Of a stretch of 64,000 nt of DNA, positions 16,525-25,915 are shown one piece after another. The notes below the pieces were generated by a model. It saw only the letters and a list, made by a program, of their open reading frames with translations. It had not been told where the DNA came from and did not search any database. The stretch comes from Micavibrio sp. UBA6145. GTDB lineage: Bacteria; Pseudomonadota; Alphaproteobacteria; Micavibrionales; UBA1664. The DNA is taken from positions 11,290 through 75,289 of the forward strand of contig DIUZ01000020.1 in assembly GCA_002423205.1 (NCBI GenBank). The letters run 5' to 3'. Each line of letters begins with the position of its first letter. The stretch's first letter is position 1. The position numbers and the translations under genes are program-made.

Positions 16525-18807
16525 ATGAAAAAAGGCTTCCGGTCACTTCTTACCGTCCTTCTTGTTACGGCGTGCGCCATTCCGACACAGCCGGTATTCG
16601 CACAGGATATCGGCACAGTCAGCCGCATCCAGGTCGACGGCACCGAGCGTGTCGATCCGCAAACCATTCTGTCCTACATGACCGTCAAACCGGGCGATGG
16701 ATACAGCCAGGAAAGCCTGTCTGAATCCGCCAAGGCATTGTACGGCACCGGCCTGTTCGCCGACGTGAGCATCCAGCCGAAGAATGGCGTGCTTGTCGTT
16801 GCGGTTGTTGAAAACCCGCTGGTCAACCAGATCGCGTTCGAAGGCAACAAGAAGCTTAAAGACGACGAGTTGATGGCTGAAATCGCCTCGCGCCCGCGTA
16901 ACGTTCTGTCCCGCAACACCGTGCAGTCGGACGTTGAGCGCATCCAGGAATTGTACCGCCGCCAGGGCCGTTATTCGGTCGCCGTCGATCCCAAGGTCAT
17001 CCGCCTGGACCAAAACCGCGTCAACCTTGTGTTCGAAGTGAACGAAGGCCCGGTGTCCAACATTCGCGGCATTAAGTTTGTCGGCAATGAAAAATACTCG
17101 GACGACGCGCTGCGTGAAGTTCTGGCTTCGAAAGAAGGCCGCTGGTACCGCTTCCTGTCCACCAGCGATCACTATGATCCGGACAGACTGGCGTATGACG
17201 AAGAATTACTGCGCCGTTACTATCTGAAAGAAGGCTTCGTCGATTTCCGTGTTGCGTCGGCCGTTGCCGAACTGACCCCGGATAAAGAAGCGTTCTTTGT
17301 GACTTTCACGGTTGATGAAGGTCCGCGTTACAAGGTTTCGAAAGTGTCTGTCGACACATCGGCACTGAAAGATGCCAACCCGGCTATGCTCCAGAAGGAT
17401 GTCGAGCTGAAAGAAGGCAAGTGGTACAACGCGCAGGAAATGGACGACACGGTCAATAAAATGACCGATACCCTCGGCGATCTGCAATATGCGTTCGTGG
17501 CTGTGCAGCCCGACGTGCAGCGCCATCCGGAAACACAGACGGTTGACGTCACGTTCCGCGCCGCGAATACGCCCAAGGTTTATGTCGAACGCATCGACAT
17601 CAAGGGCAACGTTCGTACGCAGGATAAAGTCATCCGCCGCGAATTCGACCTGGCGGAAGGCGACGCCTTCAATAAAACCAAAATCGCCAAGGCTGAACAG
17701 AGCCTGCGTGACCTCAACTTCTTCGATAACGTGAGGGTCCGCCCGGTTCAGGGCGCAACCCCTGACCAGACCGTCGTCGATGTCGATGTTGAAGAAAAAT
17801 CGACCGGTGAAATCTCGCTCGGCGGTGGTTTTTCGACTTCCGAAGGTCCGTTGGCCGACTTCCAGATCCGTGAACGCAACTTCCTCGGGAAAGGTCAGGA
17901 TGTGTCGCTCACAGCCGCGATTTCGGGCGAGCGTACGGAATTCGACGCATCGTTTACCGAGCCTTACTTCCTGGATCGCGATCTGTCGGCGGGCGTTGAC
18001 GCCTTCCACATTACCCGCGACCTTCAGGACGAGTCGTCCTACGACCAGAAACGCACCGGCGGCGCGTTGCGCGTTGGATATCCGTTGTCTGAAAACGTGC
18101 GCCAGACCCTGCGTTACCGTCTCGAGAATAACGAGATTGATAACATTGATGCCGACGCTTCGCGTTTCATCAAAGACCAGCAGGGATCGCGCGCCACGTC
18201 TGCTGTCTCGCAGCGCCTGACCTATGACGGCCGCGATTCCACGATGTTCCCGACCGAGGGCCTGTATAGCTGGGTCGATACGGAATTCGCGGGTCTTGGC
18301 GGTGATGCTGAATACGTCTCCGGTAAAATCGGATCGCAGTATTATGTTCCGATCACCAAAAAATGGATCCTGAGCCTGCTCGGTGAGGGTGGTGCCATCG
18401 GCAGCTGGTCTGACTCCGATGTCAAAATCAACGAACGTTTCTTCCTGGGCGGCAATACGCTGCGCGGCTTTGACAGCTCGGGCGTTGGTCCGCGCGATCT
18501 GGCGACGGATGACGCACTGGGCGGTAACTACTTCTACCGCGGTTCGGCAGAAATGCAGTTCCCGATCGGTCTTCCGGAAGAGCTGGGCGTTCTTGGCCAT
18601 GCGTTCTCGGATTTCGGTTCGCTCTGGAACCTGGATGAAACCGGTGCCGGCATTGCCGACGAAAACTCGATCCGCGTGTCCGCAGGTGTCGGTATTTCAT
18701 GGCGTTCGCCGTTCGGTCCGATCCGTATGGATCTTGCTGAGCCGGTCATGAAAGAAGATTTCGACGAGAAAGAATTGTTCCGCTTCAGCTTCGGCACGCG
18801 GTTCTAA
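16525..18807 (+). CDS. bamA: Outer membrane protein assembly factor BamA
   Basis: Essential Omp85 protein that folds and inserts outer-membrane beta-barrels. The 760-residue protein has a signal peptide (MKKGFRSLLTVL to a VFA/QDI cleavage site near residue 29), five POTRA repeats (about residues 30-430) and a 16-strand barrel. The RGF motif of the Omp85 L6 loop is present in NTLRGFDSSGVGPRD, and the chain ends in the outer-membrane signature FSFGTRF. The ATG at 16525 gives the signal peptide directly; ten upstream in-frame residues do not improve it. Skp follows 22 bases later. Confidence 0.97.
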   Translation: MKKGFRSLLTVLLVTACAIPTQPVFAQDIGTVSRIQVDGTERVDPQTILSYMTVKPGDGYSQESLSESAKALYGTGLFADVSIQPKNGVLVVAVVENPLVNQIAFEGNKKLKDDELMAEIASRPRNVLSRNTVQSDVERIQELYRRQGRYSVAVDPKVIRLDQNRVNLVFEVNEGPVSNIRGIKFVGNEKYSDDALREVLASKEGRWYRFLSTSDHYDPDRLAYDEELLRRYYLKEGFVDFRVASAVAELTPDKEAFFVTFTVDEGPRYKVSKVSVDTSALKDANPAMLQKDVELKEGKWYNAQEMDDTVNKMTDTLGDLQYAFVAVQPDVQRHPETQTVDVTFRAANTPKVYVERIDIKGNVRTQDKVIRREFDLAEGDAFNKTKIAKAEQSLRDLNFFDNVRVRPVQGATPDQTVVDVDVEEKSTGEISLGGGFSTSEGPLADFQIRERNFLGKGQDVSLTAAISGERTEFDASFTEPYFLDRDLSAGVDAFHITRDLQDESSYDQKRTGGALRVGYPLSENVRQTLRYRLENNEIDNIDADASRFIKDQQGSRATSAVSQRLTYDGRDSTMFPTEGLYSWVDTEFAGLGGDAEYVSGKIGSQYYVPITKKWILSLLGEGGAIGSWSDSDVKINERFFLGGNTLRGFDSSGVGPRDLATDDALGGNYFYRGSAEMQFPIGLPEELGVLGHAFSDFGSLWNLDETGAGIADENSIRVSAGVGISWRSPFGPIRMDLAEPVMKEDFDEKELFRFSFGTRF

Positions 18808-18829
18808 AACACGAAAGAAGGTTTTTAAT

Positions 18830-19387
18830 ATGCGTAAATTTACCAAGTTTGTTGTCATTGCCGCGTTTGCCGTCATGGCGATTGTCCAACCTGTCCGCGC
18901 TGCGGATCCGGCCCCGGCGACGTCGCTGCGTATTGCCGTGGTGGACATTCAGGCGCTTTTGAAAGATTCCAAAGCCGCCAAGAGCATCGAAACCCAGCTG
19001 GCGACCATCCGCAAAAACTTCCAGGCGGAAGTCGATGCGGAAGAGAAAAGCCTCCAGACGAAAGAGCGCGCGATTGCCGATCAGAGATCGTCGCTGAAAG
19101 AAGATGAACTGAAAGCCAAGATCACCGCGTTCCAAAAAGACGTGGCTGCCAGCCAGAAGAAAATCCAGGAAAAGAAAGCCAAGCTGGATAAAGGCGTGGG
19201 CGAGGCTATCGGCCAGCTCCGTAACGAAATCGTCAAGGATGTGGCTGACATCGGCACCAAGCAGAATCTGGACCTCGTCCTGGCGCGCACCGATGTCGTC
19301 ATCGTTTCCAAGAACCTGGATATTACACAACAGGTTCTGCAACGCCTTGACGCCGAACTGCCGTCGGTAACGGTAAAGGTTCAATAG
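18830..19387 (+). CDS. skp: Periplasmic chaperone Skp/OmpH
   Basis: Holds unfolded outer-membrane proteins in the periplasm and passes them to BamA. The 185-residue protein has a signal peptide ending at VRA/ADP, a beta-strand core (IAVVDIQALLKDS) and a long Lys/Glu/Gln-rich coiled coil (about residues 60-140) forming the tentacles, closing with LDLVLARTDVVIVSKNLDIT. Its place between bamA and lpxD is the conserved proteobacterial order. Confidence 0.93.
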   Translation: MRKFTKFVVIAAFAVMAIVQPVRAADPAPATSLRIAVVDIQALLKDSKAAKSIETQLATIRKNFQAEVDAEEKSLQTKERAIADQRSSLKEDELKAKITAFQKDVAASQKKIQEKKAKLDKGVGEAIGQLRNEIVKDVADIGTKQNLDLVLARTDVVIVSKNLDITQQVLQRLDAELPSVTVKVQ

Positions 19388-19390
19388 ACA

Positions 19391-20362
19391 ATGGCTGACC
19401 TACGGTTTCACGACCGTACAGGACCCTATTCGCTGGCCCAGATTGCATCGGCCAGCGAATGCGTTTTGGCGGATAGCGCGCAGGGCGAGGTGATGATCAC
19501 CGATGCCGCGCCGCTTGCTACCGCGGGTGCCGGCGATCTGTCGTTTCTGGACAATCCCAAATATAAAGACGCCTTTACCGTGACGAAGGCTGGCGCGGTT
19601 ATTGCGTCTGCGGCCATGGTGCCATTCGCGCCCAAGGGGTGCGCCGTGCTTGTCTCTGAGCAACCATACCGGTCTTATGCGCTGGCGGCGACGCTGCTTT
19701 ATCCCTGGCCGGTTGCGGCGGTGATTTCGCCGCAGGCGCATATCGATGAAAGCGCACAGATTGGCGAGGGATGCATTATCGAGCCCGGCGCGTTTATCGG
19801 CCGCGGTGTTGTGATTGGCAAAGGCTGCTGGATCGGTGCCAATGCGACACTGACGCATTGCATGCTGGGCGAGCGTGTGCGTATTCATACAGGTGCGCGC
19901 ATTGGTCAGGACGGTTTTGGTTTTGCGATGGGGCCCAAAGGGCATGTCCCCGTGCCGCAGCTGGGCCGGGTCATCATCGGCGATTTTGCCAGCATCGGTG
20001 CCAACACTTGCGTCGATCGTGGCGCAGGACCCGATACGGTTATCGGTATGGGCTGCGTCATCGATAACCTTGTCCAGATCGCCCATAACGTCCAATTGGG
20101 CCGTGGATGCGTTATTGCCGCCCAGGTCGGTATTTCGGGCAGCACGGTGGTTGGAGATTTTGTGGTCATGGGCGGGCAGGTCGGCATTGCCGGGCATCTG
20201 CGCGTGGGCATGGGGGCGCGTATTGCGGCCCAGTCCGGGGTGACCAAGGATGTCCCTGCGCGCGAGGAATGGGTGGGGTTTCCCGCCGCGCCGCGCCGCG
20301 CCTATTGGAAGGCGCAGGCCCGGCTCAAGAAACTCTTGTCAAATGACGGTTCAGAAGGATAA
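19391..20362 (+). CDS. lpxD: UDP-3-O-(3-hydroxyacyl)glucosamine N-acyltransferase LpxD
   Basis: Third step of lipid A synthesis; adds the N-linked hydroxyacyl chain. The 323-residue protein has an N-terminal uridine-binding domain (GAGDLSFLDNPKY) and a left-handed beta-helix of hexapeptide repeats (IGEGCIIEPGAFIGRGVVIGKGC onward). VQIAHNVQLG contains the catalytic His. C-terminal helices follow. It starts three bases after skp; no strong SD is seen. Confidence 0.95.
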   Translation: MADLRFHDRTGPYSLAQIASASECVLADSAQGEVMITDAAPLATAGAGDLSFLDNPKYKDAFTVTKAGAVIASAAMVPFAPKGCAVLVSEQPYRSYALAATLLYPWPVAAVISPQAHIDESAQIGEGCIIEPGAFIGRGVVIGKGCWIGANATLTHCMLGERVRIHTGARIGQDGFGFAMGPKGHVPVPQLGRVIIGDFASIGANTCVDRGAGPDTVIGMGCVIDNLVQIAHNVQLGRGCVIAAQVGISGSTVVGDFVVMGGQVGIAGHLRVGMGARIAAQSGVTKDVPAREEWVGFPAAPRRAYWKAQARLKKLLSNDGSEG

Positions 20363-20371
20363 TCAGCGGCC

Positions 20372-20830
20372 ATGACCGAGACAAAACAACCTGTAATCGA
20401 TGTTCAGGAAATTATGACGATGATCCCGCATCGTTATCCCATTCTGCTTGTCGACCGTATCATCGACTACAAGCTGGGCGAATGGGTGGTGGGCCTGAAG
20501 AACGTTACGTTCAACGAACCCCATTTCCAGGGCCATTTCCCAAGCCGCGCCATTATGCCGGGCGTCCTGATCGTCGAGGCCATGGCTCAGACGGCGGCCT
20601 GTCTCGTGGTTAAAACCCTGGGTGATGAAGCCAAGGGCAAACTGGTTTATTTTATGTCTATCGATGGTGCCAAATTCCGCAAACCGGTGGTGCCGGGCGA
20701 TTCCGTCCATATCCATGTGAATATTTCGCAGTCGCGCCGCAATGTGTGGAAATTCACCGGTGAGGCGAAGGTTGATGGTGCCGTTTGCGCCGAGGCGACC
20801 TTCAGCGCCATGATCATGGATAACAAGTGA
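20372..20830 (+). CDS. fabZ: 3-hydroxyacyl-ACP dehydratase FabZ
   Basis: Dehydrates 3-hydroxyacyl-ACP in fatty-acid elongation and competes with lipid A synthesis for hydroxyacyl-ACP. The 152-residue hotdog-fold protein has MIPHRYPILLVDRI, the catalytic His in FQGHFPSRAIMPGVL and the catalytic Glu in IVEAMAQ. It starts nine bases after lpxD. Confidence 0.96.
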   Translation: MTETKQPVIDVQEIMTMIPHRYPILLVDRIIDYKLGEWVVGLKNVTFNEPHFQGHFPSRAIMPGVLIVEAMAQTAACLVVKTLGDEAKGKLVYFMSIDGAKFRKPVVPGDSVHIHVNISQSRRNVWKFTGEAKVDGAVCAEATFSAMIMDNK

Positions 20831-20903
20831 TACCTGCCAACCGTAACAGCCTGAAACGGGCCGTGAATTGGACGTTTTCCCTTAGACCTTTAGACTTTGC
20901 ATC

Positions 20904-21701
20904 ATGAGCCCGACCTTTATCCACCCCTCCGCCGTTGTTGACACCAAAGCCAAAATTGGCACGGGCGTTTCCATTGGCCCGTTCTGTGTTGTCGGCCCCG
21001 ATGTCCAGTTGGGCGACAACAGCATCCTGCACAGCCATGTCGTTCTCGACGGGCATACGACGATTGGTTCGGACAACAAGATTTTTCCGTTCGCATCCAT
21101 CGGCACGCGCCCGCAGGATCTGAAGTTCCACGGCGAAGTAACACGCCTTGAAATCGGCGACCGCAACATGATCCGTGAACACGTGACCATGAACCCCGGT
21201 ACTGAGGGCGGCGGCGCATTGACAAAAGTCGGCAGCGATTGCCTGTTCATGGTCAGCAGCCATGTCGCACATGACTGCATTATCGGCGACCACGTTATTC
21301 TGGCGAACAATGCCACGCTGGCCGGTCACGTGACCGTGGGCGATTACGCGATTATCGGCGGCCTGTCTGCCGTGCACCAGTTTGTGCGCATCGGTGCACA
21401 CGCGATGATTGGCGGCATGTCGGGCGTTGAATATGATGTTATTCCTTACGGCCTTGTGATGGGTGAGCGCGCGCGTCTTGCGGGGCTGAACCTTGTCGGT
21501 CTTGAGCGCCGCGGTTTCCCGCGGGAGGATATCAGCACCTTGATGCGTGCGTTCAAGGAATTGTTCTACGGCGAAGGTACATTCCAGAGCCGTCTGGAAA
21601 AAGTAAACGGCGAATACGCCAACCAGAATTTGACGCGTGACGTGCTGGAATTCGCAGCATCGAAAACCAACCGTCCCTTGTGCCAGCCCCAACGCAAATG
21701 A
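20904..21701 (+). CDS. lpxA: UDP-N-acetylglucosamine acyltransferase LpxA
   Basis: First step of lipid A synthesis: 3-O-acylation of UDP-GlcNAc in the cytoplasm. The 265-residue trimeric beta-helix protein has hexapeptide repeats from IHPSAVVDTKAKIG, the conserved FASIGTRPQDLKF and the catalytic His in SHVAHDCIIGDHV, then the C-terminal helical domain. Its stop overlaps the lpxI start in ATGA. Confidence 0.96.
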   Translation: MSPTFIHPSAVVDTKAKIGTGVSIGPFCVVGPDVQLGDNSILHSHVVLDGHTTIGSDNKIFPFASIGTRPQDLKFHGEVTRLEIGDRNMIREHVTMNPGTEGGGALTKVGSDCLFMVSSHVAHDCIIGDHVILANNATLAGHVTVGDYAIIGGLSAVHQFVRIGAHAMIGGMSGVEYDVIPYGLVMGERARLAGLNLVGLERRGFPREDISTLMRAFKELFYGEGTFQSRLEKVNGEYANQNLTRDVLEFAASKTNRPLCQPQRK

Positions 21702-22501
21702 CAGTTTTGCCGTCCCTTGCAATCGTGGCGGGCGGCGGGGTGCTTCCCGCCCTTGTTGCGCAGAAAGCAAGCGCGCGGGGCACAAAAGTTTTCATCATCC
21801 ATCTGGACGGATCATCCGATCATTTTTCCGGTTATGACGGGATTACCGCGCGTCCTGAACAGCTGGGAAAAATCTTTACCGCGCTTCGGGCGCAGAACAT
21901 CCGTGACATCGTGATGATAGGGCGGATGAGCCGCCCGTCTCTGCTCAGCCTGCGCCCTGATTTTGAAACACTGCGCGTTCTGCCGCCGATTGCGTGGGCA
22001 TTGTGTTTTGGCGGTGACGACGCGCTTTTGAAAAGCGTGCGCCGTATGATTGAGGGCAAAGGTTTTTCTCTGCACGGCGTTCAGGAGTTCGTAGAAGAAG
22101 TGATGGCACCGGCAGGGCCATTCGGCGTACATCGTCCGCAGGCAAGGCATCTGAATGACATCCAGGTCGGCATGGAGGCTGCCCGCAGGCACGGCGCAGC
22201 CGATCGGGGTCAGGCCGTGGTTGTGTGGGAAGGGCAAATCGTCGCACGCGAAGGCCGTGATGGTACGGATGCAATGATCCGCAAACACCCGATGCAGGGC
22301 GCTGTTCTGGTCAAGACATCGAAGCCGGGGCAGGATATGGCGCTGGATATGCCCAGTATTGGACCCGGTACGGTTGATGCCTGTATGGCGTCTGGTTACG
22401 CCGGTATTGCAGTTGAGGCGGGCATGACCCTTGTGGCCAACCGGGACGAAACGATTGCGCGCGCCGATCAGGGTGGCATATTCCTGATGGGTATATCATG
22501 A
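21698..22501 (+). CDS. lpxI: UDP-2,3-diacylglucosamine pyrophosphatase LpxI
   Basis: Makes lipid X from UDP-2,3-diacylglucosamine. This is the alphaproteobacterial alternative to LpxH and is unrelated to it. The 267-residue protein has the N-terminal LAIVAGGGVLPALVA, the middle VMIGRMSRPSLLSLRPD and the C-terminal TDAMIRKHP, VLVKTSKPGQDMALDMPSIGPGTV and GIAVEAG motifs of the family. The ATG at 21698 (ATGA overlap with lpxA) is preferred to a GTG 18 bases upstream. It overlaps lpxB by four bases. Confidence 0.94.
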   Translation: MTVLPSLAIVAGGGVLPALVAQKASARGTKVFIIHLDGSSDHFSGYDGITARPEQLGKIFTALRAQNIRDIVMIGRMSRPSLLSLRPDFETLRVLPPIAWALCFGGDDALLKSVRRMIEGKGFSLHGVQEFVEEVMAPAGPFGVHRPQARHLNDIQVGMEAARRHGAADRGQAVVVWEGQIVAREGRDGTDAMIRKHPMQGAVLVKTSKPGQDMALDMPSIGPGTVDACMASGYAGIAVEAGMTLVANRDETIARADQGGIFLMGIS

Positions 22502-23655
22502 ACGACAGCATTTATATCATTGCCGGGGAAATGTCGGGCGACCTTCTGGGGGCGCGGCTTATCCATGCGCTGCGCCAGATATCGGGGCGTCCGCTGACAT
22601 TTGCCGGTGTAGGCGGCGCTGCCATGCAGGCGGCGGGTGTGCCATCGCTGTTTCCCATTCGTGATTTATCGGTGATGGGGCTGGCCGAAGTATTGCCGCG
22701 CCTGCCGAAAATTTTGCAACGCATGCGCCAGACCATCGATGATGTTGTCGCGCGCCAGCCGCGTATCGTGGTGACCATCGACAGCCCGGGGTTTTGTTTT
22801 CGTGTGGTCAAGAAACTAAAGAAACTGTGTCCGCATACCCGCTTCGTGCATTACGTGGCACCGCAGGTCTGGGCATGGAAGCCGGAGCGCGCCGAGAAAA
22901 TATCGCACCTGTTTGACGGGCTGATGTGTCTTTTGCCGTTTGAGCCGCAGTATTTTACGCCGCATGGATTGCGGACCGCATTTGTCGGGCACCCGGTTGT
23001 CAATCTGCGCGAGAATATCACGCAAAGCCGTGAAGAGTTTTTTGATAAATACAATCTGTCGCTGAATAATCCGCCGACGATCCTGACCCTGTTGTTTGGC
23101 AGCCGGGAGGGCGAAGTGCGTCGCCTTGGTGCGCCCTTTTTTGAGGCGGCATACAGGCTGTTGCGTGAATGGCCGAATTTATGCGTGCTGGTGCCAAGCC
23201 CACCGCATCTGTGGGATATTCTTAAGCCCATTATCGGTTCGGACCAGCGGTTCATTCCTGTTGATCCGGAAGACAGGTTCCAGGCATTCACCTTGTCGCA
23301 GGCGGCGATTGCGGCATCGGGCACGGTGGCGCTTGAGCTATCCATGCTTGGCGTGCCGCATACGGTTGCCTATAAATTCGCGCCGTTGACATACCAACTG
23401 GGCAAGCGTCTTGTGAAGGTGCCGTCAATGCATCTGGCCAATATCCTGCTGGGTGAACGGGTTGTGCCGGAATTCCTGCAGAAGCAGGCCAATGGCAGGA
23501 ATCTGGCGTCGACGGCGCTGGACCTGCTGATCAACAAAAACGGCATGGCCCAGCAACAACGCCAGGCATTTGCACAATTACCGGATATACTGCGTGGTGA
23601 AGGTGGCGGTACACCGGCACAGCAGGCGGCATCTTTTGTTTTGGGGTATTTATGA
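22498..23655 (+). CDS. lpxB: Lipid-A-disaccharide synthase LpxB
   Basis: GT19 glycosyltransferase that joins lipid X and UDP-diacylglucosamine at the inner membrane. The 385-residue protein has IIAGEMSGDLLGARLI, FAGVGGAAMQAAG, YVAPQVWAWKPERA, LFGSREGEVRRL and the C-terminal ASGTVALELSMLGVPHTVAYK. The start overlaps the lpxI stop (ATGA). Together with lpxD, lpxA and lpxI this gives four of the enzymes leading to the lipid A disaccharide; lpxC is not in the window. Confidence 0.96.
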   Translation: MNDSIYIIAGEMSGDLLGARLIHALRQISGRPLTFAGVGGAAMQAAGVPSLFPIRDLSVMGLAEVLPRLPKILQRMRQTIDDVVARQPRIVVTIDSPGFCFRVVKKLKKLCPHTRFVHYVAPQVWAWKPERAEKISHLFDGLMCLLPFEPQYFTPHGLRTAFVGHPVVNLRENITQSREEFFDKYNLSLNNPPTILTLLFGSREGEVRRLGAPFFEAAYRLLREWPNLCVLVPSPPHLWDILKPIIGSDQRFIPVDPEDRFQAFTLSQAAIAASGTVALELSMLGVPHTVAYKFAPLTYQLGKRLVKVPSMHLANILLGERVVPEFLQKQANGRNLASTALDLLINKNGMAQQQRQAFAQLPDILRGEGGGTPAQQAASFVLGYL

Positions 23656-24167
23656 GCATCGTGATTTTTCATGGCACGCGGGCCAATCCGCAATCGAACT
23701 GGTTTCCCTGGCTGGCATGGCAATTGCCAGATGTGATTGTGCCCGAGCTGCCGACACCGCGCGGGCAAAGCCTTGAAAGCTGGTTCGCGGCGGCACCCAA
23801 GCTGGATGACGTTGTGATCGGGCATAGCTGCGGTGCGACGTTTGTTCTGCATCTTCTTGAATCACAAAAGGTGAACAAGGCGATACTGGTGGCACCGGTC
23901 ATGGGTGCGATTGGTCTGCCGGAATATGACGAACTGAACCGTGAGTTTTATGGCCACCCGTTCGACTGGGGCGCGATCAAGCGCAATGCGGGTCAGATCA
24001 TTATCATTCATGGGGATGACGATCCGTATGTACCCATCGGCCATGCCGAGAAGCTGCATCAGGCCATTGGCGGGGAGCTGGTCGTGATTCCCAAGGGTGG
24101 GCATCTGAACAGCGAGGCCAGTTTTACCCGTTTTCCGCAGATCATGGATTACCTTCAAAACGGCTGA
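23652..24167 (+). CDS. Small alpha/beta hydrolase (RBBP9/YdeN family)
   Basis: A 171-residue serine hydrolase. The start IVIFHGTRANPQSNWFPWLA, the nucleophile elbow GHSCGA, the acid in HGDDDPYVP and the histidine in KGGHLN form a complete catalytic triad in the RBBP9/YdeN order. The substrate is unknown. It overlaps lpxB by four bases (ATGA), so it closes the lipid A operon. Whether it is linked to envelope lipids is inference from position only. Confidence 0.85.
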   Translation: MSIVIFHGTRANPQSNWFPWLAWQLPDVIVPELPTPRGQSLESWFAAAPKLDDVVIGHSCGATFVLHLLESQKVNKAILVAPVMGAIGLPEYDELNREFYGHPFDWGAIKRNAGQIIIIHGDDDPYVPIGHAEKLHQAIGGELVVIPKGGHLNSEASFTRFPQIMDYLQNG

Positions 24168-24236
24168 TTTCAGCTGTTTTGGGCCGGATCTGTAAAATTT
24201 AAGATAATATTTACCTTTACGTAATAGGTTGGGGGC

Positions 24237-24524
24237 ATGAGAACGCATCGGCCCCGTGCACGTATTGATGCCAAACGACCCTTCGGGACGGCGGCGAATT
24301 ACGGTGCGCCTGAAAAAACAGAAAGACATCTGAACAATCTTTTCCTCATTGCCGTCCTGAATGACATCGTCAACGACGATACGCGCGAGCGTGAAGTCGC
24401 CAAACGCAGTGTTGTTCCGCCGCCGCCGGAATGGGCGCACACACGTCACGTTTCGAATGACAGCTGCACAAAAACAAACGCGGCCAATCAAGGGCCGCGT
24501 CTGAAATTTTCCTTAGGTCTGTAA
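24237..24524 (+). CDS. Short hypothetical ORF overlapping the gltA terminator
   Basis: A 95-codon ORF with an ATG at 24237 preceded by a G-rich stretch (GGTTGGGGG). The product is basic at the N terminus and contains one possible helix (LFLIAVLNDIVNDDTRERE) and PPPPEW; no family recognised. Its last 15 or so codons run through the gltA terminator hairpin, which is unusual for a real gene. It may be a true small protein with a shared 3' end or a chance ORF. Confidence 0.35.
   Translation: MRTHRPRARIDAKRPFGTAANYGAPEKTERHLNNLFLIAVLNDIVNDDTREREVAKRSVVPPPPEWAHTRHVSNDSCTKTNAANQGPRLKFSLGL
24471..24500 (-). terminator. Terminator of gltA
   Basis: ACGCGGCC at 24478-24485 pairs perfectly with GGCCGCGT at 24493-24500. 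On the minus strand the stem is followed by TTTGTTTT (24471-24477 and just beyond). It lies 30 bases past the gltA stop. Confidence 0.8.
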
Positions 24525-24530
24525 CGCTTA

Positions 24531-25823
24531 TCAGCGCTTGGCGATGTCCGTGTAGGGGCGTGCCGTTGCGCCGATATACAATTGACGCGGGCGGCCGATG
24601 CGCTGATCCGGTTCTTCGATCATTTCTTTCCATTGTGACAGCCAGCCAACCGTACGGGCCAGTGCGAACAGCACGGTGAACATTTCGGTCGGGAAGCCCA
24701 TGGCGCGCAGGATGATGCCCGAGTAGAAGTCGACGTTCGGGAACAGCTTGCGGTCGATGAAGTACTGATCTGACAGCGCAATCTTTTCCAGTTCCATCGC
24801 CAGTTCCAGCATCGGGTCGTCCTTGACGCCGAGTTCTTTCAGAACGGCATGGCAGTCGGCCTTGAGGACAGCTGCGCGCGGATCGTAGTTTTTGTAGATG
24901 CGGTGACCAAAGCCCATGAGCTTGAACGGATCATTCTTGTCCTTGGCCTTGGCCAGGAATTCGGGGATGCGTTCCTTGGTGCCGATCTCGGCCAGCATTT
25001 CCAGCACTTCCTGGTTTGCGCCGCCATGTGCGGGACCCCACAGGGATGTGATGCCAGATGCAATACAGGCGAACGGGTTTGCACCTGTGGAGCCCGCAAG
25101 GCGAACGGTCGATGTCGATGCGTTCTGTTCGTGGTCGGCGTGCAGGATGAAGATTTTTTCCAGCGCCTTGGCCACGACCGGGTTGATGTTGTACGGCTCA
25201 GCCGGGACCGAGAAGCACATGTACAGAAAGTTCTCAACGAACGACAAATCGTTGCGCGGGTAGATGAAGGGCTGGCCGATCGCGTATTTGTAGGTCATCG
25301 CGGCGAGCGTCGGGATCTTGGCCATCAGGCGGTGGATCGAGATTTCGCGGTGCTGCGGGTTATTGATGTCGAGGGAGTCGTGATAGAACGCCGACAGGCC
25401 GCCGACCACGCCGCACATGATCGCCATCGGGTGCGCATCGCGACGGAAACCGCGGAAGAAGAAGTGAACCTGTTCATGCACCATCGTGTGATAGGTGATA
25501 AGTTTGGAAAATTCGGCGTATTCCTTTTTGGTCGGCAGTTCGCCGTTGAGCAACAGATATGCCACTTCGATGAAGTTTGATTTGGTGGTCAGTTCTTCAA
25601 TCGAGTAACCGCGATGCATGAGCTTGCCTTCGTCGCCGTCGATGAAGGTGATCTTGGATTTGCACGATCCGGTCGAGTTGTAGCTGGGGTCAAACGTGAT
25701 GTAGCCGGATTCGGCCAGCAGCTTGCGGACATCGATACCGTTGGGGCCGGCGGAGCCATCCACCACGGGCAGTTTGTATTGTTTGCCGGTTTGATCGTCG
25801 GTCAGGGTGAATGTCTTGGACAT
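24531..25823 (-). CDS. gltA: Citrate synthase (type II)
   Basis: Condenses acetyl-CoA and oxaloacetate in the TCA cycle. The 430-residue type II enzyme has an N-terminal beta domain ([24 protein letters not shown]), catalytic histidines in [15 protein letters not shown] and [12 protein letters not shown], and the catalytic Asp in [11 protein letters not shown]. The [15 protein letters not shown] motif is also present. On the minus strand AAGAAAG precedes the ATG. A strong terminator follows, and a DnaA-type 9-mer lies about 50 bases upstream. Confidence 0.96.
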   Translation of the reverse strand: MSKTFTLTDDQTGKQYKLPVVDGSAGPNGIDVRKLLAESGYITFDPSYNSTGSCKSKITFIDGDEGKLMHRGYSIEELTTKSNFIEVAYLLLNGELPTKKEYAEFSKLITYHTMVHEQVHFFFRGFRRDAHPMAIMCGVVGGLSAFYHDSLDINNPQHREISIHRLMAKIPTLAAMTYKYAIGQPFIYPRNDLSFVENFLYMCFSVPAEPYNINPVVAKALEKIFILHADHEQNASTSTVRLAGSTGANPFACIASGITSLWGPAHGGANQEVLEMLAEIGTKERIPEFLAKAKDKNDPFKLMGFGHRIYKNYDPRAAVLKADCHAVLKELGVKDDPMLELAMELEKIALSDQYFIDRKLFPNVDFYSGIILRAMGFPTEMFTVLFALARTVGWLSQWKEMIEEPDQRIGRPRQLYIGATARPYTDIAKR

Positions 25824-25871
25824 TGCGCGCGCTTTCTTATTATGAGAAATAGGTGAGGTGGATAGAAAAAC

Positions 25872-25880
25872 TTATCCACA
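25872..25880 (+). promoter_or_regulatory. DnaA-box consensus 9-mer upstream of gltA
   Basis: TTATCCACA, an exact match to the strong DnaA box, lies about 50 bases upstream of the gltA ATG in the short gap between two minus-strand genes. It is a single box with no AT-rich unwinding region or further boxes nearby, so it is not an origin. It could be a DnaA-regulated promoter site or chance. Confidence 0.4.
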
Positions 25881-25915
25881 AGTCTACGTGCGTCGAGGGG
25901 TTTGGGCAATCGGCC

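Noticed and set aside
17206..18600. 464-codon minus-strand open frame inside bamA
   Set aside because: Fully antisense to the conserved BamA barrel and POTRA regions, with no SD, no family features and shadow composition.
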